From Streptomyces sp. V3I7 (GTDB taxonomy: Bacteria > Actinomycetota > Actinomycetes > Streptomycetales > Streptomycetaceae): a DNA stretch of 64,000 bases. This document shows positions 33,909 to 45,939 of the stretch, in pieces. The notes beneath the pieces are model-generated. The model did not search any database. It was not told the DNA's origin and saw nothing but the letters and a program-made list of their open reading frames with translations. Each line of letters opens with the position of its first letter. Positions within the stretch are counted from its first letter, which is position 1. A program made the translations under genes and the position numbers. The stretch spans positions 4,567,001 to 4,631,000 of the forward strand of contig NZ_JAUSZK010000001.1 in NCBI RefSeq assembly GCF_030817495.1, given 5' to 3'.

Positions 33909-34582
33909 CAGCCCCTGGAGCGGGGCGCGGCATAGGCCTTGGGGAAAGCCCCGCGGAGATCACGACGACGTTCGGGTTTCCGCGCGACACCTTCCGCATC
34001 CTTCACGTCAGCACCGGCAATGTGTGCCGCTCGCCGATCACCGAGCGGCTGACCCGCCATTTCGTGGCGGAGCGGCTCGGCGTACTCGGCGGCCCGCTGG
34101 TCGTCGAGAGCGCGGGCACCTGGGGCCACGAGGGTGCGCCCATGGAGGCCCACGCGGAGACCGTGCTCGCCGAGTTCGGCGCCGACCCGGGCGGCTTCAC
34201 GGGCCGTGAACTCCTCGACGACCACGTGATCATGGCGGACCTGGTGCTGACCGCGACCCGCGACCACCGAGCCCAGGTGATCTCCATGGGCCACTCCGCG
34301 GGCCTGCGCACCTTCACGCTGAAGGAGTTCACCCGCCTGGTCCGCGCGATCGACCCGACGACCCTGCCGTCCCTGGACGACGGGGTGGTCACCCGCGCCC
34401 GCGCCCTGGTCCGCGCCGCCGCCGCCCTGCGCGGCTGGCTCCTGGCCCCGGACGCCGAGGCCGACGAGGTCCACGACCCCTACGGCGCCCCACTGCCCTT
34501 CTTCCGCTCCGTCGGCGACGAGATACACGACGCCCTGGACCCGGTGGTGACGGCGCTGACCGGGGTGCCTGCGCGGATGTGA
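33905..34582 (+). CDS. Low-molecular-weight protein tyrosine phosphatase homologue with Ser in place of catalytic Cys
   Basis: 225 aa, longer than the usual 150-165. The P-loop reads HVSTGNVCRSPITE where active LMW phosphatases have CxGNxCRSP, so the nucleophilic Cys is Ser (codon AGC) while the Arg and second Cys remain. A C-terminal DPYGAPLPFF segment resembles the DP acid loop. A N-terminal extension of about 30 residues and a C-terminal helix are extra. TTG start overlapping the previous stop. It may bind phosphoproteins without hydrolysis, but activity should not be assumed either way. Confidence 0.85.
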   Translation: MTAPGAGRGIGLGESPAEITTTFGFPRDTFRILHVSTGNVCRSPITERLTRHFVAERLGVLGGPLVVESAGTWGHEGAPMEAHAETVLAEFGADPGGFTGRELLDDHVIMADLVLTATRDHRAQVISMGHSAGLRTFTLKEFTRLVRAIDPTTLPSLDDGVVTRARALVRAAAALRGWLLAPDAEADEVHDPYGAPLPFFRSVGDEIHDALDPVVTALTGVPARM

Positions 34583-34731
34583 CGCGGGCGGGGCCCTCCG
34601 GGAGCGAGGGGGCGTGGGGGATCGGTCCCCTATGGCGTACCGCTGACGTTCTTGCGTCCGGTCGGGGGGCGAGATACACGACGCCCTGGACCCGGTGGTG
34701 ACGGCGCTGACCGGGGTGCCTGCGCGGATGT
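34520..34731. repeat. 61-bp direct repeat of the phosphatase 3' end
   Basis: GAGATACACGACGCCCTGGA ... GCGCGGATGT occurs identically at 34520-34580 (end of the coding sequence) and 34671-34731 (intergenic), offset 151 bp. The second copy is non-coding. It arose by segmental duplication of the gene end. Confidence 0.95.
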
Positions 34732-34758
34732 AGCTGACGGGCGGTCCGTGTGGATGGG

Positions 34759-34816
34759 GTGTGTCCGCGCGGATGTGGTGTGTCCGCGCGGATGTGGTGC
34801 GTCCGCGCGGATGTGG
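34759..34816. repeat. Three tandem 19-bp repeats
   Basis: GGTGTGTCCGCGCGGATGT, the third copy with one change. The motif shares GCGCGGATGT with the duplicated phosphatase end. The whole 347-bp gap before the SHMT gene is made of these repeats, followed by an inverted repeat GGCGATACCGGGC / GCCCGGG-type near 34852-34882. No gene is seen. Confidence 0.85.
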
Positions 34817-34929
34817 GGCCGGGCGGCTTTTGTCGGGGGAGTGGTGGCGATACCGGGCGCCGCGTATCGCCCGGGCCTACATTGGACCTACGCCGGACCC
34901 ATGTCCCCGCCGTCGCCCGGGAGCCCACC

Positions 34930-36168
34930 ATGGCGGTCACCCCTACCCTTGAGACGGACGTCCTGCGCCACCAGGACCCCGAAGTCGCCGAGATCCTGCT
35001 CGCGGAGCGCACGCGGCAGGCGACGACGCTCCAGCTGATCGCCGCCGAGAACTTCGCGTCCCCGGCCGTCCTGGCCGCGCTCGGCTCCCCGCTCGCCAAC
35101 AAGTACGCCGAGGGCTACCCCGGCGCCCGCCACCACGGCGGCTGCGAGCTGGCCGACGTCGCCGAGCGGGTCGCCGTCGACCGCGCCACGGCGCTGTTCG
35201 GTGCCGCCCACGCCAACGTCCAGCCGCACTCCGGCTCCCTGGCCGTCCTCGCCGCGTACGCCGCCCTGCTGCGCCCCGGGGACACCGTCCTCGCCCTCGG
35301 CCTGCCCTACGGCGGCCACCTCACGCACGGCTCCCCGGCGAACTTCTCCGGCCGCTGGTTCGACTTCGTGGCGTACGGGGTGGACGCCGAGACCGGGCTC
35401 ATCGACCACGACCAGGTACGGGCGCTGGCCAGCGCCCACCGTCCCAAGGCGATCGTGTGCGGCTCCATCGCCTACCCCCGGCACATCGACTACGCCTTCT
35501 TCCGGGAGGTGGCCGACGAGGTCGGCGCCCATCTCATCGCCGACGCCGGCCATCCCATCGGACTCGTCGCCGGGGGAGTGGCGCCCAGCCCGGTGCCGTA
35601 CGCCGACATCGTCTGCGCGACCACGCACAAGGTGCTGCGGGGGCCGCGCGGCGGGATGATCCTGTGCGGCGCGGAGCTGGCCGAGCGGGTCGACCGGGCC
35701 GTGTTCCCGTTCACCCAGGGCGGCGCGCAGATGAACGCCGTCGCCGCCAAGGCGGTCGCGTTCGGCGAGGCGGCCACCCCGGCCTTCAGGAGGTACGCCC
35801 GCCAGGTCGTCGCCAACGCCCGGGTACTGGCGGCCGAGCTGGCCGACGAAGGCCTCGCCGTCACCACCGGCGGCACGGACACGCACCTCATCACCGTCGA
35901 CCCCGCCCCGCTCGGCGTCGAGGGACGTACCGCCCGCGGCCTGCTCGCCGCCGCCGGCCTGGTCCTCGACTGCTGTGCGCTGCCGCACGCCGACGCCCGG
36001 GGCCTGCGCCTGGGCACGGCCGCGGTCACCACCCAGGGGATGGGCGAGGCCGAGATGGCCCGGATCGCCGTGCTGCTGGCCGGTGTCCTGCGCGGGGAGA
36101 TCGACGTCACAGGGGCCCGTGCGGAGGTCCGCGAGCTGGCCGGTAGATTTCCGCCGTACACCGGCTGA
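34930..36168 (+). CDS. Serine hydroxymethyltransferase (glyA paralogue)
   Basis: 412-aa PLP enzyme interconverting serine and glycine with tetrahydrofolate. ERTRQATTLQLIAAENFASP, NKYAEGYPGARHHGGCE, ANVQPHSGSLAVLAAYAALL and the PLP lysine in CATTHKVLRGPRGG (near residue 233) are all present. ATG 34930 lies in GCCCACCATGG with a GGGAG site. Streptomyces usually have more than one SHMT. I cannot say if this is the housekeeping copy. Confidence 0.93.
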   Translation: MAVTPTLETDVLRHQDPEVAEILLAERTRQATTLQLIAAENFASPAVLAALGSPLANKYAEGYPGARHHGGCELADVAERVAVDRATALFGAAHANVQPHSGSLAVLAAYAALLRPGDTVLALGLPYGGHLTHGSPANFSGRWFDFVAYGVDAETGLIDHDQVRALASAHRPKAIVCGSIAYPRHIDYAFFREVADEVGAHLIADAGHPIGLVAGGVAPSPVPYADIVCATTHKVLRGPRGGMILCGAELAERVDRAVFPFTQGGAQMNAVAAKAVAFGEAATPAFRRYARQVVANARVLAAELADEGLAVTTGGTDTHLITVDPAPLGVEGRTARGLLAAAGLVLDCCALPHADARGLRLGTAAVTTQGMGEAEMARIAVLLAGVLRGEIDVTGARAEVRELAGRFPPYTG

Positions 36169-36306
36169 GCGGGGGCAGACGCACTGGTGCGGACCTCGTG
36201 CGCGGCGCGGGTGCAACCGTTGCCCGCCGCCGGGAAGTCCCCATACATATGTGTGCATCGCTAGTGTGTGGGGCTGTGATGGCCAGCGAGACCTGTGGGG
36301 AAGCTT

Positions 36307-37632
36307 GTGCGTGAATACCTGCTGACGCTCTGCATCACGGCCGCGGTGACGTATCTGCTGACAGGGCCGGTACGGAAATTCGCGATCGTGGCGGGAGCCA
36401 TGCCGGAGATCCGGGCACGTGACGTGCACCGGGAACCAACTCCGCGCCTCGGCGGGATCGCGATGTTCTTCGGCCTGTGCGCGGGCCTGCTGGTCGCCGA
36501 TCACCTGACCAGCCTCAACGAGGTCTTCGCCAAGTCCAACGAGCCGCGCGCGCTGCTCTCCGGGGCGGCGCTGATCTGGCTGATCGGCGTCCTGGACGAC
36601 AAGTTCGAGATCGACGCCCTGATCAAGCTCGGCGGCCAGATGATCGCCGCCGGCGTCATGGTCATGCAGGGTCTGACGATCCTGTGGCTGCCCATCCCCG
36701 GCGTCGGCAACGTGGCTCTGACCCAGTGGCAGGGCACGCTGCTCACGGTCGCGCTCGTGCTGATCACGATCAACGCGGTGAACTTCGTGGACGGCCTCGA
36801 CGGCCTGGCCGCGGGCATGGTGGGCATCGCGGCGACTGCGTTCTTCCTGTACTCGTACCGGATCTGGTACTCCTACGGCATCGAGGCCGCCGCCCCGGCG
36901 ACGCTGTTCGCCGTGATCCTCATGGGCATGTGCATCGGCTTCCTGCCGCACAACATGCACCCGGCGCGGATCTTCATGGGCGACTCCGGCTCGATGCTGA
37001 TCGGCCTGGTGCTGGCCGCGGGCGCGATCTCGATCACCGGTCAGGTCGACCCGGACGCGCTGAAGCTGTTCGCCGGTTCGGAGAAGGCGGCCGTGCACCA
37101 GACGGTGCCGGTCTACATCCCGCTGCTGCTGCCGCTGACCATCATCGCCGTGCCGGCCGCCGACCTGATCCTGGCCATCGTGCGCCGGACCTGGCGCGGC
37201 CAGTCGCCGTTCGCCGCCGACCGCGGGCACCTGCACCACCGGCTGCTGGAGATCGGCCACTCGCACAGCCGGGCGGTCCTGATCATGTACTTCTGGTCGG
37301 CGCTCATCGGCTTCGGTGCGCTGGCCTACTCGGTGAACTCCGCGTCGATGTGGATCGTGCTCGGCGTCGTCTTCCTGAGCGCGATCGGTCTGATCCTGCT
37401 TCTGCTGCCCCGGTTCACCCCGCGGGCGCCCCGCTGGGCCGAGCGCTTCGTGCCGCCGCGCTACCGCCACCGTGAGGCCCTGGCGGCCGTCGTGGCGGGC
37501 GACGCGGCGCAGCCGCTCTCCGGGGATCGCGAAGCCCCCGTTCCGGCCGGCGTCGCGGGCGTCAACGGAGCGACCGCCATCGGCGCCCGTACGCGCTTCC
37601 TGGATCGGCGCAAGGCCGGAACGCCGCGCTGA
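36307..37632 (+). CDS. WecA-like undecaprenyl/decaprenyl-phosphate phosphosugar transferase
   Basis: 441-aa polytopic membrane enzyme (about 11 spans) that transfers a GlcNAc-phosphate-type sugar to polyprenyl phosphate, starting cell-wall linker or glycopolymer synthesis. Motifs: VHREPTPRLGGIAMF, the DD pair in GVLDDKFEID, NFVDGLDGLAAG, FMGDSGSMLIG, and the basic RGHLHHRLLEIGHSH loop. The GTG at 36307 is preferred because GGGGA lies 5 nt upstream. An upstream GTG at 36295 is in frame. It directly precedes the atp operon, as rfe does in mycobacteria. Confidence 0.93.
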   Translation: MREYLLTLCITAAVTYLLTGPVRKFAIVAGAMPEIRARDVHREPTPRLGGIAMFFGLCAGLLVADHLTSLNEVFAKSNEPRALLSGAALIWLIGVLDDKFEIDALIKLGGQMIAAGVMVMQGLTILWLPIPGVGNVALTQWQGTLLTVALVLITINAVNFVDGLDGLAAGMVGIAATAFFLYSYRIWYSYGIEAAAPATLFAVILMGMCIGFLPHNMHPARIFMGDSGSMLIGLVLAAGAISITGQVDPDALKLFAGSEKAAVHQTVPVYIPLLLPLTIIAVPAADLILAIVRRTWRGQSPFAADRGHLHHRLLEIGHSHSRAVLIMYFWSALIGFGALAYSVNSASMWIVLGVVFLSAIGLILLLLPRFTPRAPRWAERFVPPRYRHREALAAVVAGDAAQPLSGDREAPVPAGVAGVNGATAIGARTRFLDRRKAGTPR

Positions 37633-37952
37633 CGCCCCCTCCTTACCAAGCGGGCAAGGTAAGAATCTGACTAGAGCATTGCCAACTCGTGGGGGAGCAA
37701 AGGCCCCCAATATCAGACAAGTCGGTTCTGTTTTTGCTCAGACGCGCGCTTTCACCCTCATGTGTGACACCGGGCACACCAAGCAGGTAAAGACCTCATC
37801 AAATAGTTTGTGATACGGTTCACGAGAACCCCGGACAGAACCGAAGGACCGTAATGCGACGGTCCCTTGGCGCGAGGAATTCACCCCTCGAGCCGGGACT
37901 ACGCTCGTCCATGACGACACCCCTGCCCCCTTGTGAAAGCGGAGTTGCCGCC
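37633..37952. promoter_or_regulatory. atp operon promoter region
   Basis: 320 bp without a gene. A small TGGGGG / CCCCCA hairpin at 37690-37709 may end the wecA-like transcript. TTTGTGATACGGT (37808-37819) looks like an extended -10 (TG-n-TACGGT) for the atp operon, with only a weak -35. The rest is moderately A/T-rich for this genome. Confidence 0.5.
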
Positions 37953-38399
37953 ATGCCGTCCAATGACGCCCGGATCCTGGCCCAGACCGCCGTACCCACG
38001 GCTGTCGTCGGTGCGATCGCCACCGTCGTCAGCGCAGTGGTCGCGGGCGGCAAGGGCGCGATCGGGGCCGTCGTCGGAACGCTGGTCGTGATCCTCTTCA
38101 TGGGGATCGGCCTCTACGTCCTGCAGCGGACCGCCAAATCGCTTCCGCATCTCTTCCAGGCCATGGGTCTGATGCTCTACGCGGCGCAGTTGCTGCTGCT
38201 GTTCATCTTCGTCGCGATCTTCAAGAACACGACGCTGTTCAACCCCCGGTCCTTCGCCATCACGCTCGTGGCGACGACGCTCGCGTGGATCATCGCGCAG
38301 GCGCGCGCCCACATGAAGGCCAAGACGCTTTACGTCGAGCCCGACTCGACGTCCTCCTTGAACGGTGACAAGCCCGAGAAGTCGGGGCGCTCGTCGTGA
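37953..38399 (+). CDS. atpI: ATP synthase operon protein I
   Basis: 148 aa with four hydrophobic segments. It is the small membrane protein encoded at the head of atp operons and implicated in c-ring assembly. Start ATG 37953 (MPSNDARILAQTAVPTAVVG) is preferred over an in-frame upstream ATG because GGAG lies 8-9 nt before it. Recognised by position and topology more than by conserved residues. Confidence 0.88.
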   Translation: MPSNDARILAQTAVPTAVVGAIATVVSAVVAGGKGAIGAVVGTLVVILFMGIGLYVLQRTAKSLPHLFQAMGLMLYAAQLLLLFIFVAIFKNTTLFNPRSFAITLVATTLAWIIAQARAHMKAKTLYVEPDSTSSLNGDKPEKSGRSS

Positions 38400-38624
38400 G
38401 AGGTAGGGCCGGGATAAAGGCGCACGAGAGATGCTGCTATCGTCCGATGCCAACTGCGGCATCGCGGGCGCGGGCATACGAGCTGACGCCTGCTCAATCG
38501 CGAGGCAAGATGCCCCACAGCCGCCCCCACACCCGTAACACCAGTCCCGTGCCGAACCGCGGCCGCACGCCGCGCCGACACCACGAGGTTGCCGTACCTA
38601 TGCGCCACGATGAAGGAGCCCGCG

Positions 38625-39446
38625 GTGAGTGCTGATCCGACGCAGACGCTCGCTTTCGACTCGAGCTGTCACCTGTTCACCGGGTGCGGCTTCCCGGCTC
38701 CGGGCCTGCACTCGTTCCTGTTCAAGCCCATCTGGGGTGACGCGAACAGCAACCTGTACTTCAACAAGCCGATGCTGCTGGCGTTGCTCGGCTCGATCAT
38801 CGTGGTCGGCTTCTTCTGGGCTGCTTTCCGCAAGCCGAAGATCGTCCCGGGCAAGCTCCAGATGGTCGCCGAGGCCGGCTACGACTTCGTCCGGCGCGGC
38901 GTCGTCTACGAGACGATCGGCAAGAAGGAAGGCGAGAAGTACGTTCCGCTGATCGTCTCGCTGTTCTTCTTCATCTGGATGATGAACCTCTGGGCGATCG
39001 TTCCGGTCGCCCAGTTCCCGGTCACGTCGATCATCGCCTACCCTGCGGTGCTCGCCCTGATCGTGTACATCGTCTGGGTCAGCCTCACCTTCAAGCGGCA
39101 CGGCTTCGTCGGCTTCTTCAAGAACGTCACCGGCTACGACCCGTCGCTCGGGCCGGTGCTTCCGCTGGCCATGCTCATCGAGTTCTTCTCGAACCTCATC
39201 GTGCGGCCGTTCACCCACGCTGTGCGACTCTTCGCGAACATGTTCGCCGGTCACACGCTCCTGCTGCTGTTCACGATCGCGAGCTGGTACCTGCTGAACG
39301 GCATCGGGATCGCCTACGCCGGCGTCTCGTTCATCATGACCATCGTGATGACCGCCTTCGAGCTGTTCATCCAGGCCCTGCAGGCGTACGTCTTCGTGCT
39401 GCTGACCTGCACCTACATTCAGGGCGCGCTGGCCGAGCACCACTGA
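38625..39446 (+). CDS. atpB: ATP synthase F0 subunit a
   Basis: 273 aa with five to six membrane spans. It carries the proton half-channels. The essential Arg is in RPFTHAVRLFANMFAGHTLL near residue 196. The GTG at 38625 is chosen because AAGGAG sits 6 nt upstream. An in-frame ATG at 38610 would overlap that site. It is 225 bp downstream of atpI. Confidence 0.96.
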   Translation: MSADPTQTLAFDSSCHLFTGCGFPAPGLHSFLFKPIWGDANSNLYFNKPMLLALLGSIIVVGFFWAAFRKPKIVPGKLQMVAEAGYDFVRRGVVYETIGKKEGEKYVPLIVSLFFFIWMMNLWAIVPVAQFPVTSIIAYPAVLALIVYIVWVSLTFKRHGFVGFFKNVTGYDPSLGPVLPLAMLIEFFSNLIVRPFTHAVRLFANMFAGHTLLLLFTIASWYLLNGIGIAYAGVSFIMTIVMTAFELFIQALQAYVFVLLTCTYIQGALAEHH

Positions 39447-39502
39447 GCGCTCCCCGTCTCCACCCCGTAGTCGTCCGGTGGCCAACCCCCACCGGTCCGT
39501 AA

Positions 39503-39754
<252 letters not shown>

Positions 39755-39795
39755 TCTACGGATCCACGACAGCCCACTAGACGGAAGGCACTGAT

Positions 39796-40341
39796 ATGAG
39801 CCACCTGGTTCAGCTTGCGGCTGAGGGAGCCGAGAATCCCCTCATCCCGCCGATCCCAGAGCTCGTCATCGGCCTGATCGCTTTCGTCATCGTCTTCGGC
39901 TTCCTCGCCAAGAAGCTCCTTCCGAACATCAACAAGGTTCTGGAGCAGCGCCGCGAGGCCATCGAGGGCGGTATCGAGAAGGCCGAGGCCGCGCAGACCG
40001 AGGCCCAGAGCGTCCTCGAGCAGTACCGTGCCCAGCTCGCCGAGGCTCGCCACGAGGCCGCGCGCCTGCGCCAGGAGGCTCAGGAGCAGGGCGCCGAGCT
40101 CATCGCCGAGATGCGGGCCGAGGGCCAGCGTCAGCGCGAGGAGATCGTCACCGCCGGACACGCGCAGATCGCCGCCGACCGCAAGGTCGCCGCTGCCACG
40201 CTGCGTCAGGACGTCGGCCGCCTCGCCACGGAGCTGGCCGGCAAGCTGGTCGGCGAGTCCCTTGCGGACTCCGCCCGTCAGAGCCGTGTGATCGACCGCT
40301 TCCTCGACGAGCTCGAGGAGAAGGCCGAGGCCACGCGATGA
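39796..40341 (+). CDS. atpF: ATP synthase F0 subunit b
   Basis: 181 aa. One N-terminal membrane helix (about residues 22-43, LVIGLIAFVIVFGFL) is followed by a long heptad-patterned coiled coil that forms the peripheral stalk. The stop overlaps the atpH start by ATGA. Confidence 0.96.
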   Translation: MSHLVQLAAEGAENPLIPPIPELVIGLIAFVIVFGFLAKKLLPNINKVLEQRREAIEGGIEKAEAAQTEAQSVLEQYRAQLAEARHEAARLRQEAQEQGAELIAEMRAEGQRQREEIVTAGHAQIAADRKVAAATLRQDVGRLATELAGKLVGESLADSARQSRVIDRFLDELEEKAEATR

Positions 40342-41153
40342 ACGGAGCGAGCCGCGAGGCACTGGCAGCCGCACGTGAGCGTCTCGACGCGCTGACGGAC
40401 TCCACGTCCGTGGACGCGGGCGCGCTCGCGGACGAGCTGGCGGCCGTCACCGCGCTGCTCGACCGCGAGAGGTCGCTGCGTCGGGTCCTCACCGACCCGG
40501 CGCAGCCCGCCGAGGCGAAGGCCGACCTGGCCCACCGCCTCTTCGGCGACAAGGTCAGCGGTCCCGCCGTCGACCTGGTGGCCGGCATGGTGCGGTCCCG
40601 CTGGTCGCAGCCGCGTGACCTGGCCGACGCGCTGGAGGAGCTGGCGAACCTCGCCGACCTCACCGCCGCGCAGAAGGCGGGCCGGCTCGACGACGTCGAG
40701 GACGAGCTGTTCCGGTTCGGCCGGATCGTCTCCTCGAACCCCGAGCTGCGCGCCGCGCTGACCGACCCCGAGGCCGACGCCTCGGCCAAGGTCGAGCTGC
40801 TGCACCGGCTGCTCGGCGGCCGGGCGGACAAGACCACCGAGCGTCTGGTGACCCGCCTTGTGACCGCGCCGGCGGGACGTAGCCTGGAAGCGGGACTCGA
40901 GTCCCTGTCCAAGCTCGCCGCCGAGCGCCGGGACCGCATGGTCGCCGTCGTCACCTCGGCGGTACCGCTGAGCGACTCGCAGAAGCAGCGTCTGGGCGCG
41001 GCCCTGGCGAAGCTCTACGGCCGCAAGATGCACCTGAACCTGGACGTCGACCCGAACGTGGTCGGCGGCATGCGGGTGCAGGTCGGCGACGAGGTCATCA
41101 ACGGCTCCATCGCGGACCGGCTCGAGGACGTCGCTCGCCGCATGGCGGACTAG
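40338..41153 (+). CDS. atpH: ATP synthase F1 subunit delta
   Basis: 271 aa. It links F1 to the peripheral stalk. Longer than the roughly 180-aa enterobacterial form, as usual in actinomycetes. The conserved C-terminal GGMRVQVGDEVINGSIADRL is present. The start overlaps the end of atpF. Confidence 0.95.
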   Translation: MNGASREALAAARERLDALTDSTSVDAGALADELAAVTALLDRERSLRRVLTDPAQPAEAKADLAHRLFGDKVSGPAVDLVAGMVRSRWSQPRDLADALEELANLADLTAAQKAGRLDDVEDELFRFGRIVSSNPELRAALTDPEADASAKVELLHRLLGGRADKTTERLVTRLVTAPAGRSLEAGLESLSKLAAERRDRMVAVVTSAVPLSDSQKQRLGAALAKLYGRKMHLNLDVDPNVVGGMRVQVGDEVINGSIADRLEDVARRMAD

Positions 41154-41213
41154 CAGCACATAGACAAGCAGTACGTACTCACCACGGCCCTGGTTGGGCC
41201 GTAACAGAGGATT

Positions 41214-41254
41214 CACCTCTTTCAGGGGGGAGTCCCCAGCCCCCCAAGTGAAAC
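41214..41254. repeat. Hairpin between atpH and atpA
   Basis: TTTCAGGGGGG pairs imperfectly with CCCCCCAAGTGAAA around the loop AGTCCCCAG. It has no T-run and lies 35 bp before the atpA ribosome-binding site, so it is likely an mRNA stability or processing element. Confidence 0.55.
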
Positions 41255-41286
41255 TTCGGGCCCAACAAGGAGAGCAGGGAACCCAG

Positions 41287-42879
41287 ATGGCGGAGCTCAC
41301 GATCCGGCCGGAGGAGATCCGGGACGCGCTGGACAACTTCGTCCAGTCGTACAAGCCGGACGCGGCCTCGCGCGAGGAGGTCGGTCACGTCACCCTTGCC
41401 GGCGACGGCATCGCGAAGGTCGAGGGTCTGCCCTCGGCCATGGCCAACGAACTGCTGAAGTTCGAGGACGGCACCCTCGGCCTCGCGCTCAACCTGGAAG
41501 AGCGCGAGATCGGCGCCATCGTCCTCGGTGAGTTCAATGGCATCGAGGAGGGCCAGCCGGTGCACCGCACCGGTGAGGTGCTCTCCGTGCCGGTCGGCGA
41601 GGGCTACCTCGGCCGTGTCGTCGACCCGCTCGGCAACCCGATCGACGGCCTCGGCGACATCGAGACCAGCGGTCGTCGTCCCCTTGAGCTGCAGGCCCCC
41701 ACGGTCATGCAGCGCAAGTCGGTGCACGAGCCGATGGAGACGGGCTACATGGCCGTCGACGCGATGACCCCGATCGGCCGCGGTCAGCGTCAGCTGATCA
41801 TCGGTGACCGCCAGACCGGCAAGACCGCCCTGGCCGTCGACACGATCATCAACCAGCGCGACAACTGGCGCTCGGGCGACCCGAAGAAGCAGGTCCGCTG
41901 CATCTACGTCGCCGTCGGCCAGAAGGGCTCCAGCATCGCTGAGGTCCGCCGCGCGCTGGAGGAGAACGGCGCGCTGGAGTACACGACCATCGTCGCCGCC
42001 CCGGCGTCCGACCCGGCCGGCTTCAAGTACCTGGCGCCGTACACCGGTTCGGCCATCGGTCAGCAGTGGATGTACGAGGGCAAGCACGTCCTCATCGTCT
42101 TCGACGACCTGACGAAGCAGGCCGACGCCTACCGTGCCGTCTCCCTGCTGCTGCGTCGCCCGCCGGGCCGCGAGGCCTACCCGGGTGACGTCTTCTACCT
42201 GCACTCCCGTCTGCTGGAGCGCTGTGCCAAGCTCTCCGACGACATGGGCGCCGGCTCGATGACCGGTCTGCCGATCGTCGAGACCAAGGCCAACGACGTC
42301 TCGGCGTTCATCCCGACCAACGTCATCTCCATCACCGACGGCCAGTGCTTCCTGGAGTCGGACCTGTTCAACGCCGGTCAGCGCCCCGCGCTGAACGTCG
42401 GTATCTCCGTCTCCCGTGTCGGTGGTGCCGCCCAGCACAAGGCGATGAAGCAGGTCTCCGGTCGTCTGCGTGTCGACCTGGCCCAGTACCGCGAGCTGGA
42501 GGCGTTCGCCGCCTTCGGTTCCGACCTCGACGCCGCGTCGAAGGCCCAGCTGGACCGCGGTAGCCGCATGACCGAGCTGCTCAAGCAGAAGCAGTACGAC
42601 CCGATGGCCACCGAGGACCAGGTCGTCACCATCTGGGCCGGTGGTACGGGCCGTATGGACGACGTCCCGGTCTCGGACGTCCGGCGCTTCGACAAGGAGC
42701 TGCTGGAGTTCCTGCACCGCAAGCACCAGGGCCTCATGACCTCCATCAAGGAGGGCGGCAAGATGTCGGACGACACCCTGACGGCGCTGGGCGACGCGAT
42801 CTTCGACTTCAAGAAGCAGTTCGAGACCTCCGACGGCAAGCTGCTCGGCGAGGACGCTCCGGCCGCCGCCGCCAAGTGA
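41287..42879 (+). CDS. atpA: ATP synthase F1 subunit alpha
   Basis: 530 aa. A non-catalytic nucleotide-binding subunit of the alpha3beta3 ring. The Walker A GDRQTGKT is near residues 174-181, followed by [15 protein letters not shown] and the alpha signature region [17 protein letters not shown]. The ATG follows AGGAGAGCAGGG. Confidence 0.97.
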   Translation: MAELTIRPEEIRDALDNFVQSYKPDAASREEVGHVTLAGDGIAKVEGLPSAMANELLKFEDGTLGLALNLEEREIGAIVLGEFNGIEEGQPVHRTGEVLSVPVGEGYLGRVVDPLGNPIDGLGDIETSGRRPLELQAPTVMQRKSVHEPMETGYMAVDAMTPIGRGQRQLIIGDRQTGKTALAVDTIINQRDNWRSGDPKKQVRCIYVAVGQKGSSIAEVRRALEENGALEYTTIVAAPASDPAGFKYLAPYTGSAIGQQWMYEGKHVLIVFDDLTKQADAYRAVSLLLRRPPGREAYPGDVFYLHSRLLERCAKLSDDMGAGSMTGLPIVETKANDVSAFIPTNVISITDGQCFLESDLFNAGQRPALNVGISVSRVGGAAQHKAMKQVSGRLRVDLAQYRELEAFAAFGSDLDAASKAQLDRGSRMTELLKQKQYDPMATEDQVVTIWAGGTGRMDDVPVSDVRRFDKELLEFLHRKHQGLMTSIKEGGKMSDDTLTALGDAIFDFKKQFETSDGKLLGEDAPAAAAK

Positions 42880-42900
42880 CGTAAGGAAGGGACCTGACTC

Positions 42901-45296
<2,396 letters not shown>

Positions 45297-45309
45297 GCCC
45301 CGTGCTCTT

Positions 45310-45342
45310 GACGAGGGGGCGGGTGCGTCCCGCCCCCTCGTC
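45310..45342. repeat. Perfect 14-bp inverted repeat between atpD and atpC
   Basis: GACGAGGGGGCGGG / CCCGCCCCCTCGTC with a TGCGT loop and no T-run. It may lower expression of atpC relative to atpD or stabilise mRNA. Confidence 0.8.
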
Positions 45343-45407
45343 CACACCTACTAGAATTGACCCCAACACCCGGCACAACCGCCGGGTGGTGACCCGAGGA
45401 GCCACTC

Positions 45408-45782
45408 TTGGCTGCTGAGCTGCACGTCGAGCTGGTCGCCGCCGACCGCCAGGTCTGGGCCGGCGAGGCCACCCTGGTCGTCGCGCGCACCACGTCCGGC
45501 GACATCGGCGTCATGCCCGGTCACCAGCCGCTGCTCGGTGTGCTGGAGTCGGGCCCGGTGACCATCCGTACGAGTGATGGTGGAACGGTCGTCGCCGCGG
45601 TGCACGGCGGTTTCATCTCGTTCGCGGACAACAAGCTGGCCCTGCTGGCCGAGGTCGCCGAGCTGTCGGACGAGATCGATGTCCAGAGCGCTGAGCGCGA
45701 GCTCGAGCGCGCGAAGGCGGAGGGCGACGCCGCCGCCGAGCGTCGTGCGGACGTCCGACTGCGGGCTGCGGCGGCAAGCTGA
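45408..45782 (+). CDS. atpC: ATP synthase F1 subunit epsilon
   Basis: 124 aa. The N-terminal beta-sandwich (ELHVELVAADRQVWAGEATL, GDIGVMPGHQPLLGVL) and C-terminal helices are typical. TTG start with CGAGGAG upstream. Last gene of the operon. Confidence 0.96.
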   Translation: MAAELHVELVAADRQVWAGEATLVVARTTSGDIGVMPGHQPLLGVLESGPVTIRTSDGGTVVAAVHGGFISFADNKLALLAEVAELSDEIDVQSAERELERAKAEGDAAAERRADVRLRAAAAS

Positions 45783-45809
45783 CCCAGCTCGCTCGACGCG
45801 ATGACGTCT

Positions 45810-45877
45810 CTCAGCCGCGGCTGGGACCGGATAGTCTCCGGTCCCAGCCGCGGCTGAGGCGGATGTGGGTGTTTTTT
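45810..45877 (+). terminator. atp operon terminator
   Basis: Perfect 22-bp stem (45810-45831 with 45837-45858, beginning CTCAGCCGCGGCTGGGACCG) with a TAGTC loop, then a TTTTTT run at 45871-45877. Confidence 0.9.
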
Positions 45878-45939
45878 ACGTTCCATTACCTGGTTCTACT
45901 ACCTGGTTCCACTACTGGGAGACGAGGAGGTCGGTGCCG

